Source of the DNA: Bacillota bacterium
Lineage (GTDB): Bacteria; Bacillota; Clostridia; Clostridiales; Clostridiaceae
Assembly (NCBI GenBank): GCA_021779235.1
Contig: JAJYBA010000038.1
Coordinates: 1-11,058 of the forward strand
Length of the DNA stretch: 11,058 bases
Direction of reading: 5' to 3'
A model generated the notes under the pieces. That model was not told where the DNA came from. It saw nothing but the letters and a program-made list of their open reading frames with translations, and did no database searches. Each line of letters opens with the position of its first letter. The stretch's first letter is position 1. Below are positions 1 to 7,974 of this stretch, piece after piece. A program made the position numbers and the translations under genes.

Positions 1-111
1 AAATCCAAAAGAAAATTTACCAATCTTTATTTTTCCAAATAGCAGTCCTAAAAACACTGCTGCAAATAACAATTCAAATGGACTCATTATAAAAGCATTT
101 AAATCAAACAT
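1..111 (-). CDS. N-terminal fragment of a probable AspT/YidE/YbjL-type membrane transporter (cut by window edge)
   Basis: Only the first 37 codons are present; the gene runs off the left edge. The start is an ATG at 111-109 preceded by GAGGGAG with 8 bases spacing. The fragment has a short hydrophilic head, then a hydrophobic stretch (about residues 11-25, with LLFAAVFLGLLFG) that looks like a first membrane helix, then GKIKIGKFSFGF. This pattern (short N-terminus, one helix, then GKIKI-G-FSxG) resembles the start of the aspartate:alanine exchanger family (AspT, YidE, YbjL). The gene lies 100 bp after the PrpF-like gene on the same strand with no convincing terminator between, so it is probably the last known member of the same unit. 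Its position suggests uptake or exchange of the di- or tricarboxylate that the operon uses. The family call rests on few residues and the substrate is inference. Confidence 0.55.
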   Translation of the reverse strand, partial: MFDLNAFIMSPFELLFAAVFLGLLFGKIKIGKFSFGF

Positions 112-211
112 ATTTAACACTCCCTCGTATTTATTATAAATTTTTACTTGTAAATTATTCTATCAATAACCAACTAAATTATAGTTATTAACAATAATTA
201 AGGATTTCACT

Positions 212-1321
212 TTAGTACTGTTCTCTTGTGTAAACAAAGCCTTCCATTATTCTACGTGCTGTTCTGACAACCTTTACACATTCAATTTTTCCGGCATTAT
301 TTTTAGCAACCGTTTCCATAATACCGCCTGGATGTGCAATTCTTACTTTGTCACTATCACTTTGTACTATTTTGTTAACTAAAGTTCCTTCAATACTTGC
401 AGCTGCGGTTATACATACTGCACCTGTTATTGCAAGGGCTTTATGAGGTTTTTGCATTGACATCATTCTAACAACTAAATCCATATCTTCTTTACTTCTT
501 TTGTTTCCACTTAAATCTATATATTCAGCGGTGGCTGATATAACAGTAGATTTTGGTACAGCTGGTGATTTTTTTGTAGCTTCTTCTTTACTGGCAAATC
601 CACACATTTCAGCTGCTATAGAACGTATTTCTTCAATTAGCTTTAACTTATCTTCTGTATATTCATCTGGTAATTCAGTGCCCTTTAAACCAATATCTTC
701 AGCATTAATAAATACTAAGGGATTGGCTGCATCAACAATTGAGATATTTATTTTGCCTATAGAAGTTTCAATGCAATCTTTTACATTTCCTGTAGGTAAG
801 AGCTTTCCAGTAACTGATCCTTCAGGTTCATAAAACCCAAGATATACTGGTGCTCCTGGACTAGGCACTCCTGAAATATAAGTATCCCCTTCCAATTTTG
901 CATGTCCATTCTCAATTTCTACTTCTGATACTATTAATTTATTTGTATTTGTATTTAATATTTTTACTTCTGCTCTTTCTCCAGTTACTTCTATCAGTCC
1001 TTCGTCTACTGCAAATGGACCAACTACCGAGGAAATATTCCCACAATTTCCTTTGAAATCAACTTTTATATCTGTTAAACTAACTTGAGCAAAAGTATAT
1101 TCAACGTCATACTCTTCTTTGTCTGATTTTTTTATTATTGCTACTTTACTTGTTAATGAATTAGCTCCACCTAAACCATCAATTTGTCTTGCATCTGGAC
1201 TTCCCATGACATCTAAGAGGAAATCCTCCCATTTATTTTTGTCCTTTGGCATATCATCATAATGAAATACTACGGCTTTGCTTGTACCACCTCTCATGAT
1301 GGTACATTTTGTTTTATTCAT
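212..1321 (-). CDS. PrpF-family isomerase, candidate aconitate (trans/cis) isomerase
   Basis: A 369-residue protein of normal length for the PrpF family, which has a duplicated diaminopimelate-epimerase-like fold. Family motifs are clear: MRGGTSKAVVFH at 9-20, GLGGANSLTSKVA at 49-61, GNCGNISSVVGPFA at 91-104 and PHKALAITGAVC at 292-303. Lys59 and Cys93 are 34 residues apart, the spacing I recall for the conserved Lys and Cys of Shewanella PrpF. Known members isomerise 2-methylaconitate (PrpF), trans-aconitate (Shewanella PrpF, Ustilago Adi1), 3-methylitaconate (Eubacterium barkeri Mii) or oxalomesaconate. No methylcitrate genes are here; the upstream neighbours are an aconitase and citrate lyase, so I infer interconversion of trans- and cis-aconitate. 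The ATG at 1321 follows GGGGGAG at good spacing. Family is certain; substrate is inferred. It probably shares a transcript with aconitase across a 237-bp hairpin-containing gap. Confidence 0.9.
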   Translation of the reverse strand: MNKTKCTIMRGGTSKAVVFHYDDMPKDKNKWEDFLLDVMGSPDARQIDGLGGANSLTSKVAIIKKSDKEEYDVEYTFAQVSLTDIKVDFKGNCGNISSVVGPFAVDEGLIEVTGERAEVKILNTNTNKLIVSEVEIENGHAKLEGDTYISGVPSPGAPVYLGFYEPEGSVTGKLLPTGNVKDCIETSIGKINISIVDAANPLVFINAEDIGLKGTELPDEYTEDKLKLIEEIRSIAAEMCGFASKEEATKKSPAVPKSTVISATAEYIDLSGNKRSKEDMDLVVRMMSMQKPHKALAITGAVCITAAASIEGTLVNKIVQSDSDKVRIAHPGGIMETVAKNNAGKIECVKVVRTARRIMEGFVYTREQY

Positions 1322-1395
1322 ACAAAACTCCCCCTTGTAAAAAACTTACTACATAGATATTAAATAGTTTTCTAATTAAACTTCTATATTTAACT

Positions 1396-1448
1396 CTCTC
1401 TGAGGTGCTATTAAATGACACCACATAATTTAGCAGTACCTCAGAGAG
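1396..1448. other. Long hairpin in the aconitase/PrpF-like intergenic region
   Basis: An 11-bp perfect stem (CTCTCTGAGGT at 1396-1406 with ACCTCAGAGAG at 1438-1448) continues, after a 3-base bulge, as GCTA/TAGC (1407-1410 with 1431-1434) around a loop of about 20 bases. It is symmetric, so it could form in RNA from either strand. On the minus strand the bases after the stem are TTAAATATAG, not a run of T, so it is a poor intrinsic terminator. It may stabilise or separate the aconitase and PrpF-like parts of one transcript, or be a dispersed repeat. Its role is unknown. Confidence 0.6.
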
Positions 1449-1476
1449 CACTTTATAGACTTATTTTTCGTAGAAT

Positions 1477-1522
1477 TTAACGATATTTCGCGGGGAGTAT
1501 AACTCTCCTCTGAAGCCGTTAA
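1477..1522 (+). repeat. Structured repeat, short copy (copy A)
   Basis: A 46-bp hairpin bounded by TTAACG (1477-1482) and CGTTAA (1517-1522), with an inner stem GGGGAGT/ACTCTCC at 1492-1508 that contains one G-T pair. Read on the plus strand, it matches the longer element at 9704-9808 read on the minus strand. The start TTAACGA-Y-ATTTC, the GGGGA..G-Y-ATAA segment, CTCC-TCTGAAG and CGTTAATATT-Y-CAG are shared. Relative to the long copy it lacks about 50 internal bases. With the hairpin at 1396-1448 it fills most of the 237 bp between aconitase and the PrpF-like gene. I do not recognise the family. Confidence 0.6.
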
Positions 1523-1558
1523 TATTTCAGTATCCAGGTGCTTATTTAATGCAGTAAA

Positions 1559-3496
1559 TTATAATAATTTTTTAATATAATTTAATTGCCCACCCTCAAG
1601 TAACACTTCTTTTTGTCTGTCTGATAATGTTGCATAAGCCTTAATTTCTATTCCTTGAGTTTCATTTAATATTGTAAATTCACCTTGGCCCACTTGTTCT
1701 TTCATATTTTTAATAGCTAAAACATCACCTTGGTTAATTTTGTTATAATCCTCTTTATCCTTAAATCTTAAAGGTAAAATTCCATAATTTATTAAGTTAT
1801 CATGGTGGATTCTTGCAAAGGATTTAGCTAATATTGCTTTAACTCCTAAGTACATAGGCGCAAGTGCCGCATGTTCTCTACTTGATCCTTGACCATAGTT
1901 CTCTCCTGCTATAACAATTCCACCTTTATTTTCTTTCGCTCTATTAGCGAAGGTAGGATCTATTCCATTAAACACATATTGTGATATAGCTGGAACATTT
2001 GATCTAAGCGGAAGAATTTTAGCACCTGCAGGCATTATATCGTCAGTTGTAATGTCATCTCCTACCTTTAAAAGTGCTGTTGTATTTATTTCTTCTTCTA
2101 AAGCTTCTCTTAATGGTAGTGGTCTAATGTTTGGACCCCTTCTAATAACAACATCTTCTGTATTATCTTTTGGTGCAACTATCATCCTGTCATCAAGAAT
2201 ACGTTCTTCTGATTCTTTTATTGCTTGAAGCGCTTCTAAATCTATACCATCTAGATCCCTTGGATCAGTAATCACTCCAGTTAAAGCACTAGCTGCTGCC
2301 ACTTCTGGACTTGCTAGATAAACTTTAGCATCCTTAGTTCCACTTCTTCCAATAAAGTTTCTATTGTTTGTTCTTAGTGAAACTCCTTCTGATTGAGGTG
2401 CTTGTCCTATGCCAACACAAGGACCACAGGCACTTTCTAAAATTCTAGCTCCAGCAGAAATTAACTTTTGAAGTATTCCATCTCTAGCTATCATTTCGAA
2501 AACTTGTTTTGATCCAGGAGCGATGCAAAGGCTTACATCATTGTGTACACATTTTCCATCTAAAATAGCTGCTGCTTTAGCTAAATCTGAATAAGATGCA
2601 TTAGTACAACTTCCTATAAATACCTGGCTTACCTTAATATCATTAACTTCACTTACTTTAACTACTTTATCTGGCATATGTGGTTTAGCAATCATAGGCT
2701 CAATTTCATCAAGGTTTATTTCCATTAATTCATCATACTCAGCATCCTCATCTGCCTTAAGTTCTATCCAATCAGCTTCTCTTCCTTGAGCTTTCATGAA
2801 TTCATAAGTAGCTCTGTCACTTGGGAAGATAGATGTAGTAACTCCTAGTTCTGCTCCCATGTTTGTTATAGTGCATCTTTCAGGTATGCTTAAAGTTTCT
2901 ACTCCGTGTCCTGTATATTCTATTACTTTTCCTACTCCATTTTTAACAGTCATTCTTCTTAAAAGCTCTAAGATCATATCCTTTGCTGAAACCCCTGCTC
3001 TTAAGCTTCCTGTTAACTTAACATTTATAACTTTAGGCATAACTAGAGGAAACGGCTGTCCAGCCATAGCCATAGCTACGCTCATTCCACCAGCACCTAT
3101 AGCTATCATTCCTAAAGCACTAGAAGTAGGAGTATGACTATCTGAACCTAGAAGAGTTTTTCCTGGTACTGCAAATCTTTCTGAATGTACTTGATGACAT
3201 ATCCCATTTCCTGGTTTTGAACAATGTATGCCGTATTTTTCAGCAATGGTCTGCAAGAATGCGTGATCATCTGCATTTTCAAAGCCCGCTTGTAGGGTAT
3301 TATGGTCTATATAACTTACGGAAACTTCAGTTCTTACTTTTGGTAGTCCTAGTGCTTCGAAAGCTAAATATGCCATTGTACCTGTAGCATCTTGTGTTAG
3401 TGTTTGATCAATCTTAATTGATATCTCTTCTCCAGCAATCATTTGACCTTCTACTAGATGTGATTTTAAAATTTTTCTAGTTATATTTTGTTTCAC
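1559..3496 (-). CDS. acn: Aconitate hydratase (monomeric, 645 aa, Aquifex/clostridial type)
   Basis: Aconitase interconverts citrate, cis-aconitate and isocitrate with a [4Fe-4S] cluster in the cytoplasm. The cluster ligands are visible: Cys297 in GSCTN and Cys357 and Cys360 in ACGPCVG. Other family motifs are DQTLTQDATGTMA at 30-42, DHN at 64-66, GSDSHTP at 117-123, DDITTDDIMPAG at 480-491 and YGQGSSREHAA at 534-544 (swivel domain). The length suits the short aconitases of about 640 residues that look like a fused isopropylmalate dehydratase, not the 860-890-residue AcnA, AcnB or AcnD types. The start is GTG at 3496-3494, with a modest AGGGCAGGT site 8 bases upstream. No citrate synthase or isocitrate dehydrogenase is adjacent; citrate lyase is, which suggests the enzyme feeds aconitate into citrate. 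A perfect copy of the locus operator lies 33 bp upstream. A role on a methylated or other substrate cannot be excluded. Confidence 0.95.
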   Translation of the reverse strand: MKQNITRKILKSHLVEGQMIAGEEISIKIDQTLTQDATGTMAYLAFEALGLPKVRTEVSVSYIDHNTLQAGFENADDHAFLQTIAEKYGIHCSKPGNGICHQVHSERFAVPGKTLLGSDSHTPTSSALGMIAIGAGGMSVAMAMAGQPFPLVMPKVINVKLTGSLRAGVSAKDMILELLRRMTVKNGVGKVIEYTGHGVETLSIPERCTITNMGAELGVTTSIFPSDRATYEFMKAQGREADWIELKADEDAEYDELMEINLDEIEPMIAKPHMPDKVVKVSEVNDIKVSQVFIGSCTNASYSDLAKAAAILDGKCVHNDVSLCIAPGSKQVFEMIARDGILQKLISAGARILESACGPCVGIGQAPQSEGVSLRTNNRNFIGRSGTKDAKVYLASPEVAAASALTGVITDPRDLDGIDLEALQAIKESEERILDDRMIVAPKDNTEDVVIRRGPNIRPLPLREALEEEINTTALLKVGDDITTDDIMPAGAKILPLRSNVPAISQYVFNGIDPTFANRAKENKGGIVIAGENYGQGSSREHAALAPMYLGVKAILAKSFARIHHDNLINYGILPLRFKDKEDYNKINQGDVLAIKNMKEQVGQGEFTILNETQGIEIKAYATLSDRQKEVLLEGGQLNYIKKLL

Positions 3497-3528
3497 CGTT
3501 ATTTACCTGCCCTTCTTATGAATAAAGT

Positions 3529-3554
3529 ATTATTGTATACCTGTATACAATAAT
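3529..3554. promoter_or_regulatory. Operator (inverted repeat) before the aconitase unit
   Basis: A perfect inverted repeat with 12-bp arms, ATTATTGTATAC and GTATACAATAAT, around a 2-base centre (CT). It lies in the 99-bp gap between citX and aconitase, 33-58 bp before the GTG start. The core TTGTATAC-NN-GTATACAA is identical to the sites at 9336-9359 and 9485-9530. A short AT-rich palindrome centred on GTATAC is typical of FadR-type GntR operators, and such a regulator lies at 9805-10479. A possible -35 (TTGTAA, 3570-3575) lies upstream, but no good -10 is evident, so the promoter position is unclear. Confidence 0.75.
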
Positions 3555-3595
3555 CTCTATGATTTTAAATTTACAATAACTTAGACTAGATAATT

Positions 3596-4111
3596 TTATT
3601 TACAATCCTTAATTATCTGATATATTTTATTTAATAGATCATTAATTGAATGTTTTCTGCCTCTTCCACATACCTTAGCACTGTCATTACATAAAAGACA
3701 TTTTCTTTCTGATAAGCCTATTTCACTTCTACTAACTTGCTTAGCATCAGCAGTAAATACATCAAAATCGAATAATCTTCCAAGCTCACTTTTATCTTCA
3801 ATAGACGCAGTAACTTTTTTCACATTTATAGCATCCACATCTACAGTAAAAAATGCTTCATCACCAGCAGCAGTGCTTTTAACTACCTTACCAACTATAT
3901 TTATATTTTGCTTACCTAGTTCTTCTTCCAATAACCAAATACCCTTTTCATGAACCTTATTTAAAATGGAGTTAGTCTTCTCTGGTCCTGGTATGTTTAG
4001 TGTAAAAGAAACTACGGTAGTTCTAAAAATATTAATTAACTCTCTTTGTGTTTTGGCACGGTTCTCCCTTGCTTCAAGTATTTCTTTAAGGATAAGACTT
4101 TCACTATTCAT
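3596..4111 (-). CDS. citX: CitX, apo-citrate lyase phosphoribosyl-dephospho-CoA transferase
   Basis: CitX (holo-ACP synthase of citrate lyase) transfers the phosphoribosyl-dephospho-CoA group from its triphosphate precursor to the serine of CitD. The 171-residue product shows the family pattern throughout: ENRAKTQRELI at 16-26, SFTLNIPGPEK at 35-45, a central region with GDEAFFTVDVDA at 83-94, LGRLFDFDVF at 110-119 and a C-terminal Cys-rich block with RKCLLC at 136-141 and KVCGRGRKHS at 146-155. It stands alone here rather than fused to CitG, and a separate citG end lies at the right edge, so precursor synthesis and transfer are on two proteins. The gene begins 15 bp after citF with an AGAGGA site, so translation is likely coupled. 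It closes the cit cluster; the next 99 bp hold a new operator. Confidence 0.95.
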   Translation of the reverse strand: MNSESLILKEILEARENRAKTQRELINIFRTTVVSFTLNIPGPEKTNSILNKVHEKGIWLLEEELGKQNINIVGKVVKSTAAGDEAFFTVDVDAINVKKVTASIEDKSELGRLFDFDVFTADAKQVSRSEIGLSERKCLLCNDSAKVCGRGRKHSINDLLNKIYQIIKDCK

Positions 4112-4126
4112 TAATTTCTATCCTCT

Positions 4127-5686
4127 CTACTTTACTGCTCTAATAACATCAATAACTGAGCCATCTCTATATTCAACTATACCAACAATTTTATCTCCAT
4201 ATTCAATTGCCTTAGGCTTACCAGTAATCTTTTCTGCTTTTTCTTTAAGTTCTCCTATAGTGAATACAGGAAGTTTTGCTTTAGTAAATTTTTCAATTAA
4301 ATCTAATCTTAAAGGATTTACTGCTATTCCTCTATCTGTTACAACTACATCTATTGTTTCCCCAGGAGTTATTACAGTATTTACTTTATCAACAATTGTA
4401 GGTATTCTACCTCTTATTAATGGTGCAACTATCATTGCAAGCTTTGCGCCTGCTGCAGTATCGCAGTGTCCGCCAGAAGCTCCTCTTATTACCCCATCTG
4501 AACCTGTAATTACGTTAATATTAAAGTCAGTATCTATTTCTAGAGCACTTAACATAACGATATCTAACTTGTTAACAGCACAACCTTTGTTATGTGGGTT
4601 GGCATAATAAGATGCACTAATTTCATAATGATCTGGGTTTTCACCTATTGATTTTGCTGCTGCTAAATCAAAGCTTTGAGTATCGTATAATTTAGAGATT
4701 AATCCTTCTTTTTGCATTTCTACAAATTGTTCTGTGATTCCGCCTAATGCAAAACTAGCTTTAATATCTTTTTCAATCATTTTTTCTCTTATAAATCTTG
4801 CAACTGCTAGAGAAGCACCACCTGTACCGCATTGCATAGAGAAACCTGGTACAAAATAACCTGAAGCTTCAATTGCTGCTGCTGCATATTTAGCAATTAG
4901 TAATTCTCTTGGATTTTTAGTATATCTTGTAGCACCTGATACAATTCCTTTTGGATTTCCAATAGTATCTACTTGAACTATATAATCTACGTCAGTTTGC
5001 ATAATGCTTGCTGGTACATTAGGATATTCAACTAAGTTATCTGTAATAAGCACAACCCTGTCTGCATATTGGGCATCTACCATAGCATAGCCTAGTGAAC
5101 CACAAAAGGATTCTCCACTGTATCCATTTGCATTACCATATTCGTCACAACAAGGTGCTCCTAAAAAGGCAACGTCAATTTGTGAGTCTCCAGCTTCAAT
5201 TGCTCTTGCTCTACCACCGTGTGAACGGATTATTATTGGAGTTTCTAAAATCCCCTTTGATATAGCTTCTGCTAATGGACCTCTAACCCCACTAGTGATT
5301 ATTTTTGATACAACACCATTTTTTATATGTTCGATTACTGGTTCATGTACTGAGTTCAATGAGCTTGATGCTAAGGTTAAGTTTTTGATTCCTAGCTTAG
5401 CTATGGTATCTAAGACCATATTTAAAATGTAATCTCCCTCTCTAAAGTGGTGGTGAAAGGATATTGTCATACCATCTTTGAGTTCAGTTTCAAGAACTGC
5501 TTTTTCAATACTATCTAATAACTTGCTGTTTCCTGGTAGCGCCTGAGATATTTTACGTCCAAATCTACGTTTTACAGGTTGAAAATTAAATGGTCCATTG
5601 TAAGGCATTAGTTCTCCAATTCCTTCTATATATTCAGGTACTTCTCTTCCGACTTTATTTTTAAGCAATTTCGTCCACTCCTTCAT
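4127..5686 (-). CDS. citF: Citrate lyase alpha subunit (citrate:acetyl-ACP transferase)
   Basis: CitF swaps the acetyl group on CitD for citrate, giving citryl-ACP and acetate. The 519-residue length is normal. Recognisable segments are VGREVPEYIEG at 12-22, the SFHHHFREGD block at 76-85, FLGAPCCDEYGNANG at 174-188, QCGTGGASLAV at 285-295, RGASGGHCDTAAGAK at 401-415 and VTDRGIAVNP at 449-458. It belongs to the CoA-transferase-like superfamily. The ATG at 5686 lies inside the end of citE (26-bp overlap) with AGGAG 9 bases upstream, so it is probably translationally coupled to citE. The order citD-citE-citF is the standard order in citrate lyase operons. No truncation or frame break is visible. 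Confidence 0.97.
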   Translation of the reverse strand: MKEWTKLLKNKVGREVPEYIEGIGELMPYNGPFNFQPVKRRFGRKISQALPGNSKLLDSIEKAVLETELKDGMTISFHHHFREGDYILNMVLDTIAKLGIKNLTLASSSLNSVHEPVIEHIKNGVVSKIITSGVRGPLAEAISKGILETPIIIRSHGGRARAIEAGDSQIDVAFLGAPCCDEYGNANGYSGESFCGSLGYAMVDAQYADRVVLITDNLVEYPNVPASIMQTDVDYIVQVDTIGNPKGIVSGATRYTKNPRELLIAKYAAAAIEASGYFVPGFSMQCGTGGASLAVARFIREKMIEKDIKASFALGGITEQFVEMQKEGLISKLYDTQSFDLAAAKSIGENPDHYEISASYYANPHNKGCAVNKLDIVMLSALEIDTDFNINVITGSDGVIRGASGGHCDTAAGAKLAMIVAPLIRGRIPTIVDKVNTVITPGETIDVVVTDRGIAVNPLRLDLIEKFTKAKLPVFTIGELKEKAEKITGKPKAIEYGDKIVGIVEYRDGSVIDVIRAVK

Positions 5687-6563
5687 TTATATATACTCCT
5701 GCTGCTTCTGCTAACATAAGTACTCTTTGTGCTCTCTCTATTATTGGCTTGTCTACCATTTTTCCGTCTAGAGATACTACTCCCGAGCCTCTTTTTTTAG
5801 CCTCTTCAGCAGCTTTTATTACTCTTATAGATTTATCTATGTCCTTTTGTGATGGTGTATATATTTCATGAACTGGTCCTATTTGTCTTGGATTTATTAC
5901 AGATTTTCCATCGAAGCCTAATTGTTTAATTAATTTAACTTCATTTATAAAGCCTTCTTCATTATTTACATCTGAGTATACTGTATCAAAAGCATATATT
6001 CCGGCTGCTCTTGCTGCAAGTAATATTTGACTTCTTCCCACTAAAAGTTCTATTCCTTCTGGTGAACGTGTTGTCTTTAAGTCTGTTACGTAGTCCTCTG
6101 CTCCAATAGCTATACCCATAAGTCTTTTGCTCGCTGTTGCTATTTGATGTGCATTTATTGCACCTAAGGCTCCTTCAACTGCTGCCATCATTTTTGTTTT
6201 TCCTACTGGTATTCCTGCTTCTTCTTCTATTCTTGCTATTTCGTTTTCTACATCTATAATATCCTGTGCACTTTCTGTCTTAGGAAGTCTTATAACATCT
6301 GGCTGTGCTCTTACTATAGCTTCTAAATCTTCCATTCCAAAAGGTGTATCAAGACCATTTATTCTTACTACAGTTTCCATTCCTTCATAATCGATGTTTT
6401 TTAGTGCATTATAAACTAAAAATCTAGCAGCATCTTTTTCATTTATGGATACAGAATCCTCTAGGTCAAACATTATAGAATCTGCACCATAAATGTGGGC
6501 ATCCTTAACCATTCCAGGATTATTTCCTGGCACGTACATCATTGTTCTTCTTAGCTTGTACAT
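5661..6563 (-). CDS. citE: Citrate lyase beta subunit (citryl-ACP lyase)
   Basis: CitE cleaves citryl-ACP to oxaloacetate and acetyl-ACP. It is a TIM-barrel protein of the HpcH/HpaI aldolase superfamily that uses Mg2+. With the chosen start it has 300 residues. Motifs: LRRTMMYVPGNNP at 4-16, MFDLEDSV at 31-38, VRING with Arg67 at 66-70, RLPKTES at 92-98, Glu130 in AAVEGALG and Asp157 in IGAEDYVTDLK (expected metal ligands), and GFDGKSVINPRQI at 216-228. I prefer the ATG at 6563: it begins at the usual family N-terminus, follows GGGGGGTG by 8 bases, and shares one base with the citD stop (TAATG), a classic coupling arrangement. An in-frame ATG at 6581 would add six residues but lies 13 bases from its nearest AGGAG. 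Confidence 0.96.
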   Translation of the reverse strand: MYKLRRTMMYVPGNNPGMVKDAHIYGADSIMFDLEDSVSINEKDAARFLVYNALKNIDYEGMETVVRINGLDTPFGMEDLEAIVRAQPDVIRLPKTESAQDIIDVENEIARIEEEAGIPVGKTKMMAAVEGALGAINAHQIATASKRLMGIAIGAEDYVTDLKTTRSPEGIELLVGRSQILLAARAAGIYAFDTVYSDVNNEEGFINEVKLIKQLGFDGKSVINPRQIGPVHEIYTPSQKDIDKSIRVIKAAEEAKKRGSGVVSLDGKMVDKPIIERAQRVLMLAEAAGVYINEGVDEIA

Positions 6564-6859
6564 TAGTCTTGCACCCCCCATTTAAATTTTGCTTCTCCTG
6601 CAGCTCTTAAAACTGCCGTTTGAACTCTTGATTTTATAACGCAATCTAATGCACCTTTATCGTTAACATTAACAAGTGCACTTTCTACCTTCAAAGCTGA
6701 TAAGGTATCCATTATAACCTTCTTAATTTGGTCCCCAAATTGTTTTTCTACAGAACTTTTTAATTTTATGGCTATCTCTTTATTTGGATTTGGCTCTATT
6801 GTTATTAATATGTCACTAGATTCTAAAGTTCCAGCCATAGCAGTATTCTTAATTTCCAT
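6563..6859 (-). CDS. citD: Citrate lyase gamma subunit (acyl carrier protein)
   Basis: CitD is the small acyl carrier of citrate lyase. It holds the phosphoribosyl-dephospho-CoA prosthetic group, whose thiol is acetylated by CitC and cycled by CitF and CitE. The 98-residue size is typical. The N-terminal AMAGTLESSDILI at 7-19 includes Ser14, matching the modified Ser14 of the Klebsiella protein. GDQIKKVI near 42-49, then GALDCVIKSRVQTAVLRAA at 69-87, are also family-like. An excellent AGGAGG site lies 7 bases before the ATG, the best in the cluster, which suits a subunit needed in stoichiometric amount. It starts 16 bp after citC and its stop overlaps the citE ATG by one base. Confidence 0.97.
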   Translation of the reverse strand: MEIKNTAMAGTLESSDILITIEPNPNKEIAIKLKSSVEKQFGDQIKKVIMDTLSALKVESALVNVNDKGALDCVIKSRVQTAVLRAAGEAKFKWGVQD

Positions 6860-6875
6860 AAGTTAACCTCCTATA

Positions 6876-7916
6876 CTATTTTTCTTTATTTTTAATTTTA
6901 CTAATTATATTTTCAGCCTCTTCTGATACTAAAAACTTGTAAGTTGTGTCAGGAACCAACTCTTTTATCTCTGCAAATCTATCTTCTTTAATTAGTTCTC
7001 TAACTCTAGATGCACTTGTTATTTGCTTTTCAATGATAATTCGAGGAACTTCAATGAGCTCTACGCCTGAAAGAGGCAATACTTCCTTCATGGTGTTATT
7101 ATATGTTTTAGTAAGTTCACATAAAGGCTCTTCACCTACATATCTTCTATTAATTCCAAGAGCAGGCACTATATAGTTAGTGAAAATTTGAATATCTAAT
7201 AATGAATGTGTTTTAACAACTTCTTCTTGTTTTTTTAGAAAGTAGGATGGAAAAGTGGCACTTGAGATTATATAATCTTCTCCCTTATGGAGTATTACAT
7301 TATTTAAGTGCTTAAGTCCCTCTTCAACTAATTTGTATCGGACTTCAGATGGAAAAACTGATTTGTCTTCCCATACTACAAAAACATGAACCGCATCACT
7401 TTCCCTTGAAGCCTTTTCTATTAAATATTTATGCCCTAATGTGAAGGGATTACAGTTTACAACTACAGCTGAAACTACCTTCCCAGTAGCCTTTTTCTTT
7501 TTTATTTTCTCTATAAAACCACTTATACCAAAAGGATTATTTTCAAGTAAGATGACTCTACTCGATACTTCTGCAAATTTATAAAAACCTAAGTCCTGAA
7601 AAATATTATAATTTTTCGGTTTAGTATAAACAAATAGATGACTGTTCCCTCTTCTATATTGTTCATTTATTAAATCCGAGATAATTTTATTAGAAACTCC
7701 CATTCCCTTATAATTATCATCTACAGCTATACATTTTAAGATTCTACCTTCAAAGGAACCCGTAGCAACTATTTTATCATCATCATAAAGTGCTACTGTG
7801 TATTCTAAGTTTTCTTCCAATCTTAACTCATGTTTATTAAGAAAATCTTCTACTTCTTTTAATTTCTTAAAATCATTATTTTCAATAATCATTTCTTCTA
7901 AATTAAGATATTCCAT
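6876..7916 (-). CDS. citC: [Citrate (pro-3S)-lyase] ligase
   Basis: CitC activates citrate lyase by acetylating the prosthetic-group thiol of CitD at the expense of acetate and ATP (AMP-forming). The 346-residue protein has two recognisable parts: an N-terminal GNAT-like domain (about 1-130, with CIAVDDNYKGMGVSNKII at 62-79) and a C-terminal nucleotidyltransferase domain with NCNPFTLGHKYLIEKA at 154-169, a T-x-G-H version of the HIGH-type motif, plus ITSASRVRELI at 299-309 (the ISSTxVR-like motif). The ATG at 7916 follows AAGGAG by 8 bases. It starts 58 bp after the malic-enzyme homologue, with no terminator between, and is followed 16 bp later by citD. Controlling this ligase controls the active state of the lyase, so its promoter-proximal place in the unit is usual. 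Confidence 0.96.
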   Translation of the reverse strand: MEYLNLEEMIIENNDFKKLKEVEDFLNKHELRLEENLEYTVALYDDDKIVATGSFEGRILKCIAVDDNYKGMGVSNKIISDLINEQYRRGNSHLFVYTKPKNYNIFQDLGFYKFAEVSSRVILLENNPFGISGFIEKIKKKKATGKVVSAVVVNCNPFTLGHKYLIEKASRESDAVHVFVVWEDKSVFPSEVRYKLVEEGLKHLNNVILHKGEDYIISSATFPSYFLKKQEEVVKTHSLLDIQIFTNYIVPALGINRRYVGEEPLCELTKTYNNTMKEVLPLSGVELIEVPRIIIEKQITSASRVRELIKEDRFAEIKELVPDTTYKFLVSEEAENIISKIKNKEK

Positions 7917-7974
7917 AAATATTACTCCTTTGATTGTGGTACTTAACCCTTCGCTAGTAAGTTAATCTAAATAT

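Noticed and set aside
112..211. Terminator between the PrpF-like gene and the transporter
   Set aside because: Only a 7-bp AT-rich imperfect stem (around CAATAAC/GTTATTA) is present with no T run, so the two genes are more likely on one transcript.
212..3496. Methylcitrate-cycle (propionate) operon suggested by aconitase plus a PrpF-family protein
   Set aside because: No prpB, prpC or prpD is present, the aconitase is the short type rather than the AcnD partner of PrpF, and the neighbours are citrate lyase genes.
501..4607. Plus-strand open frames at 501-833, 2859-3137 and 3966-4607
   Set aside because: Each lies antisense to a well-supported gene (PrpF-like, aconitase, citX/citF) and has no recognisable protein pattern; they arise from codon bias on the opposite strand.
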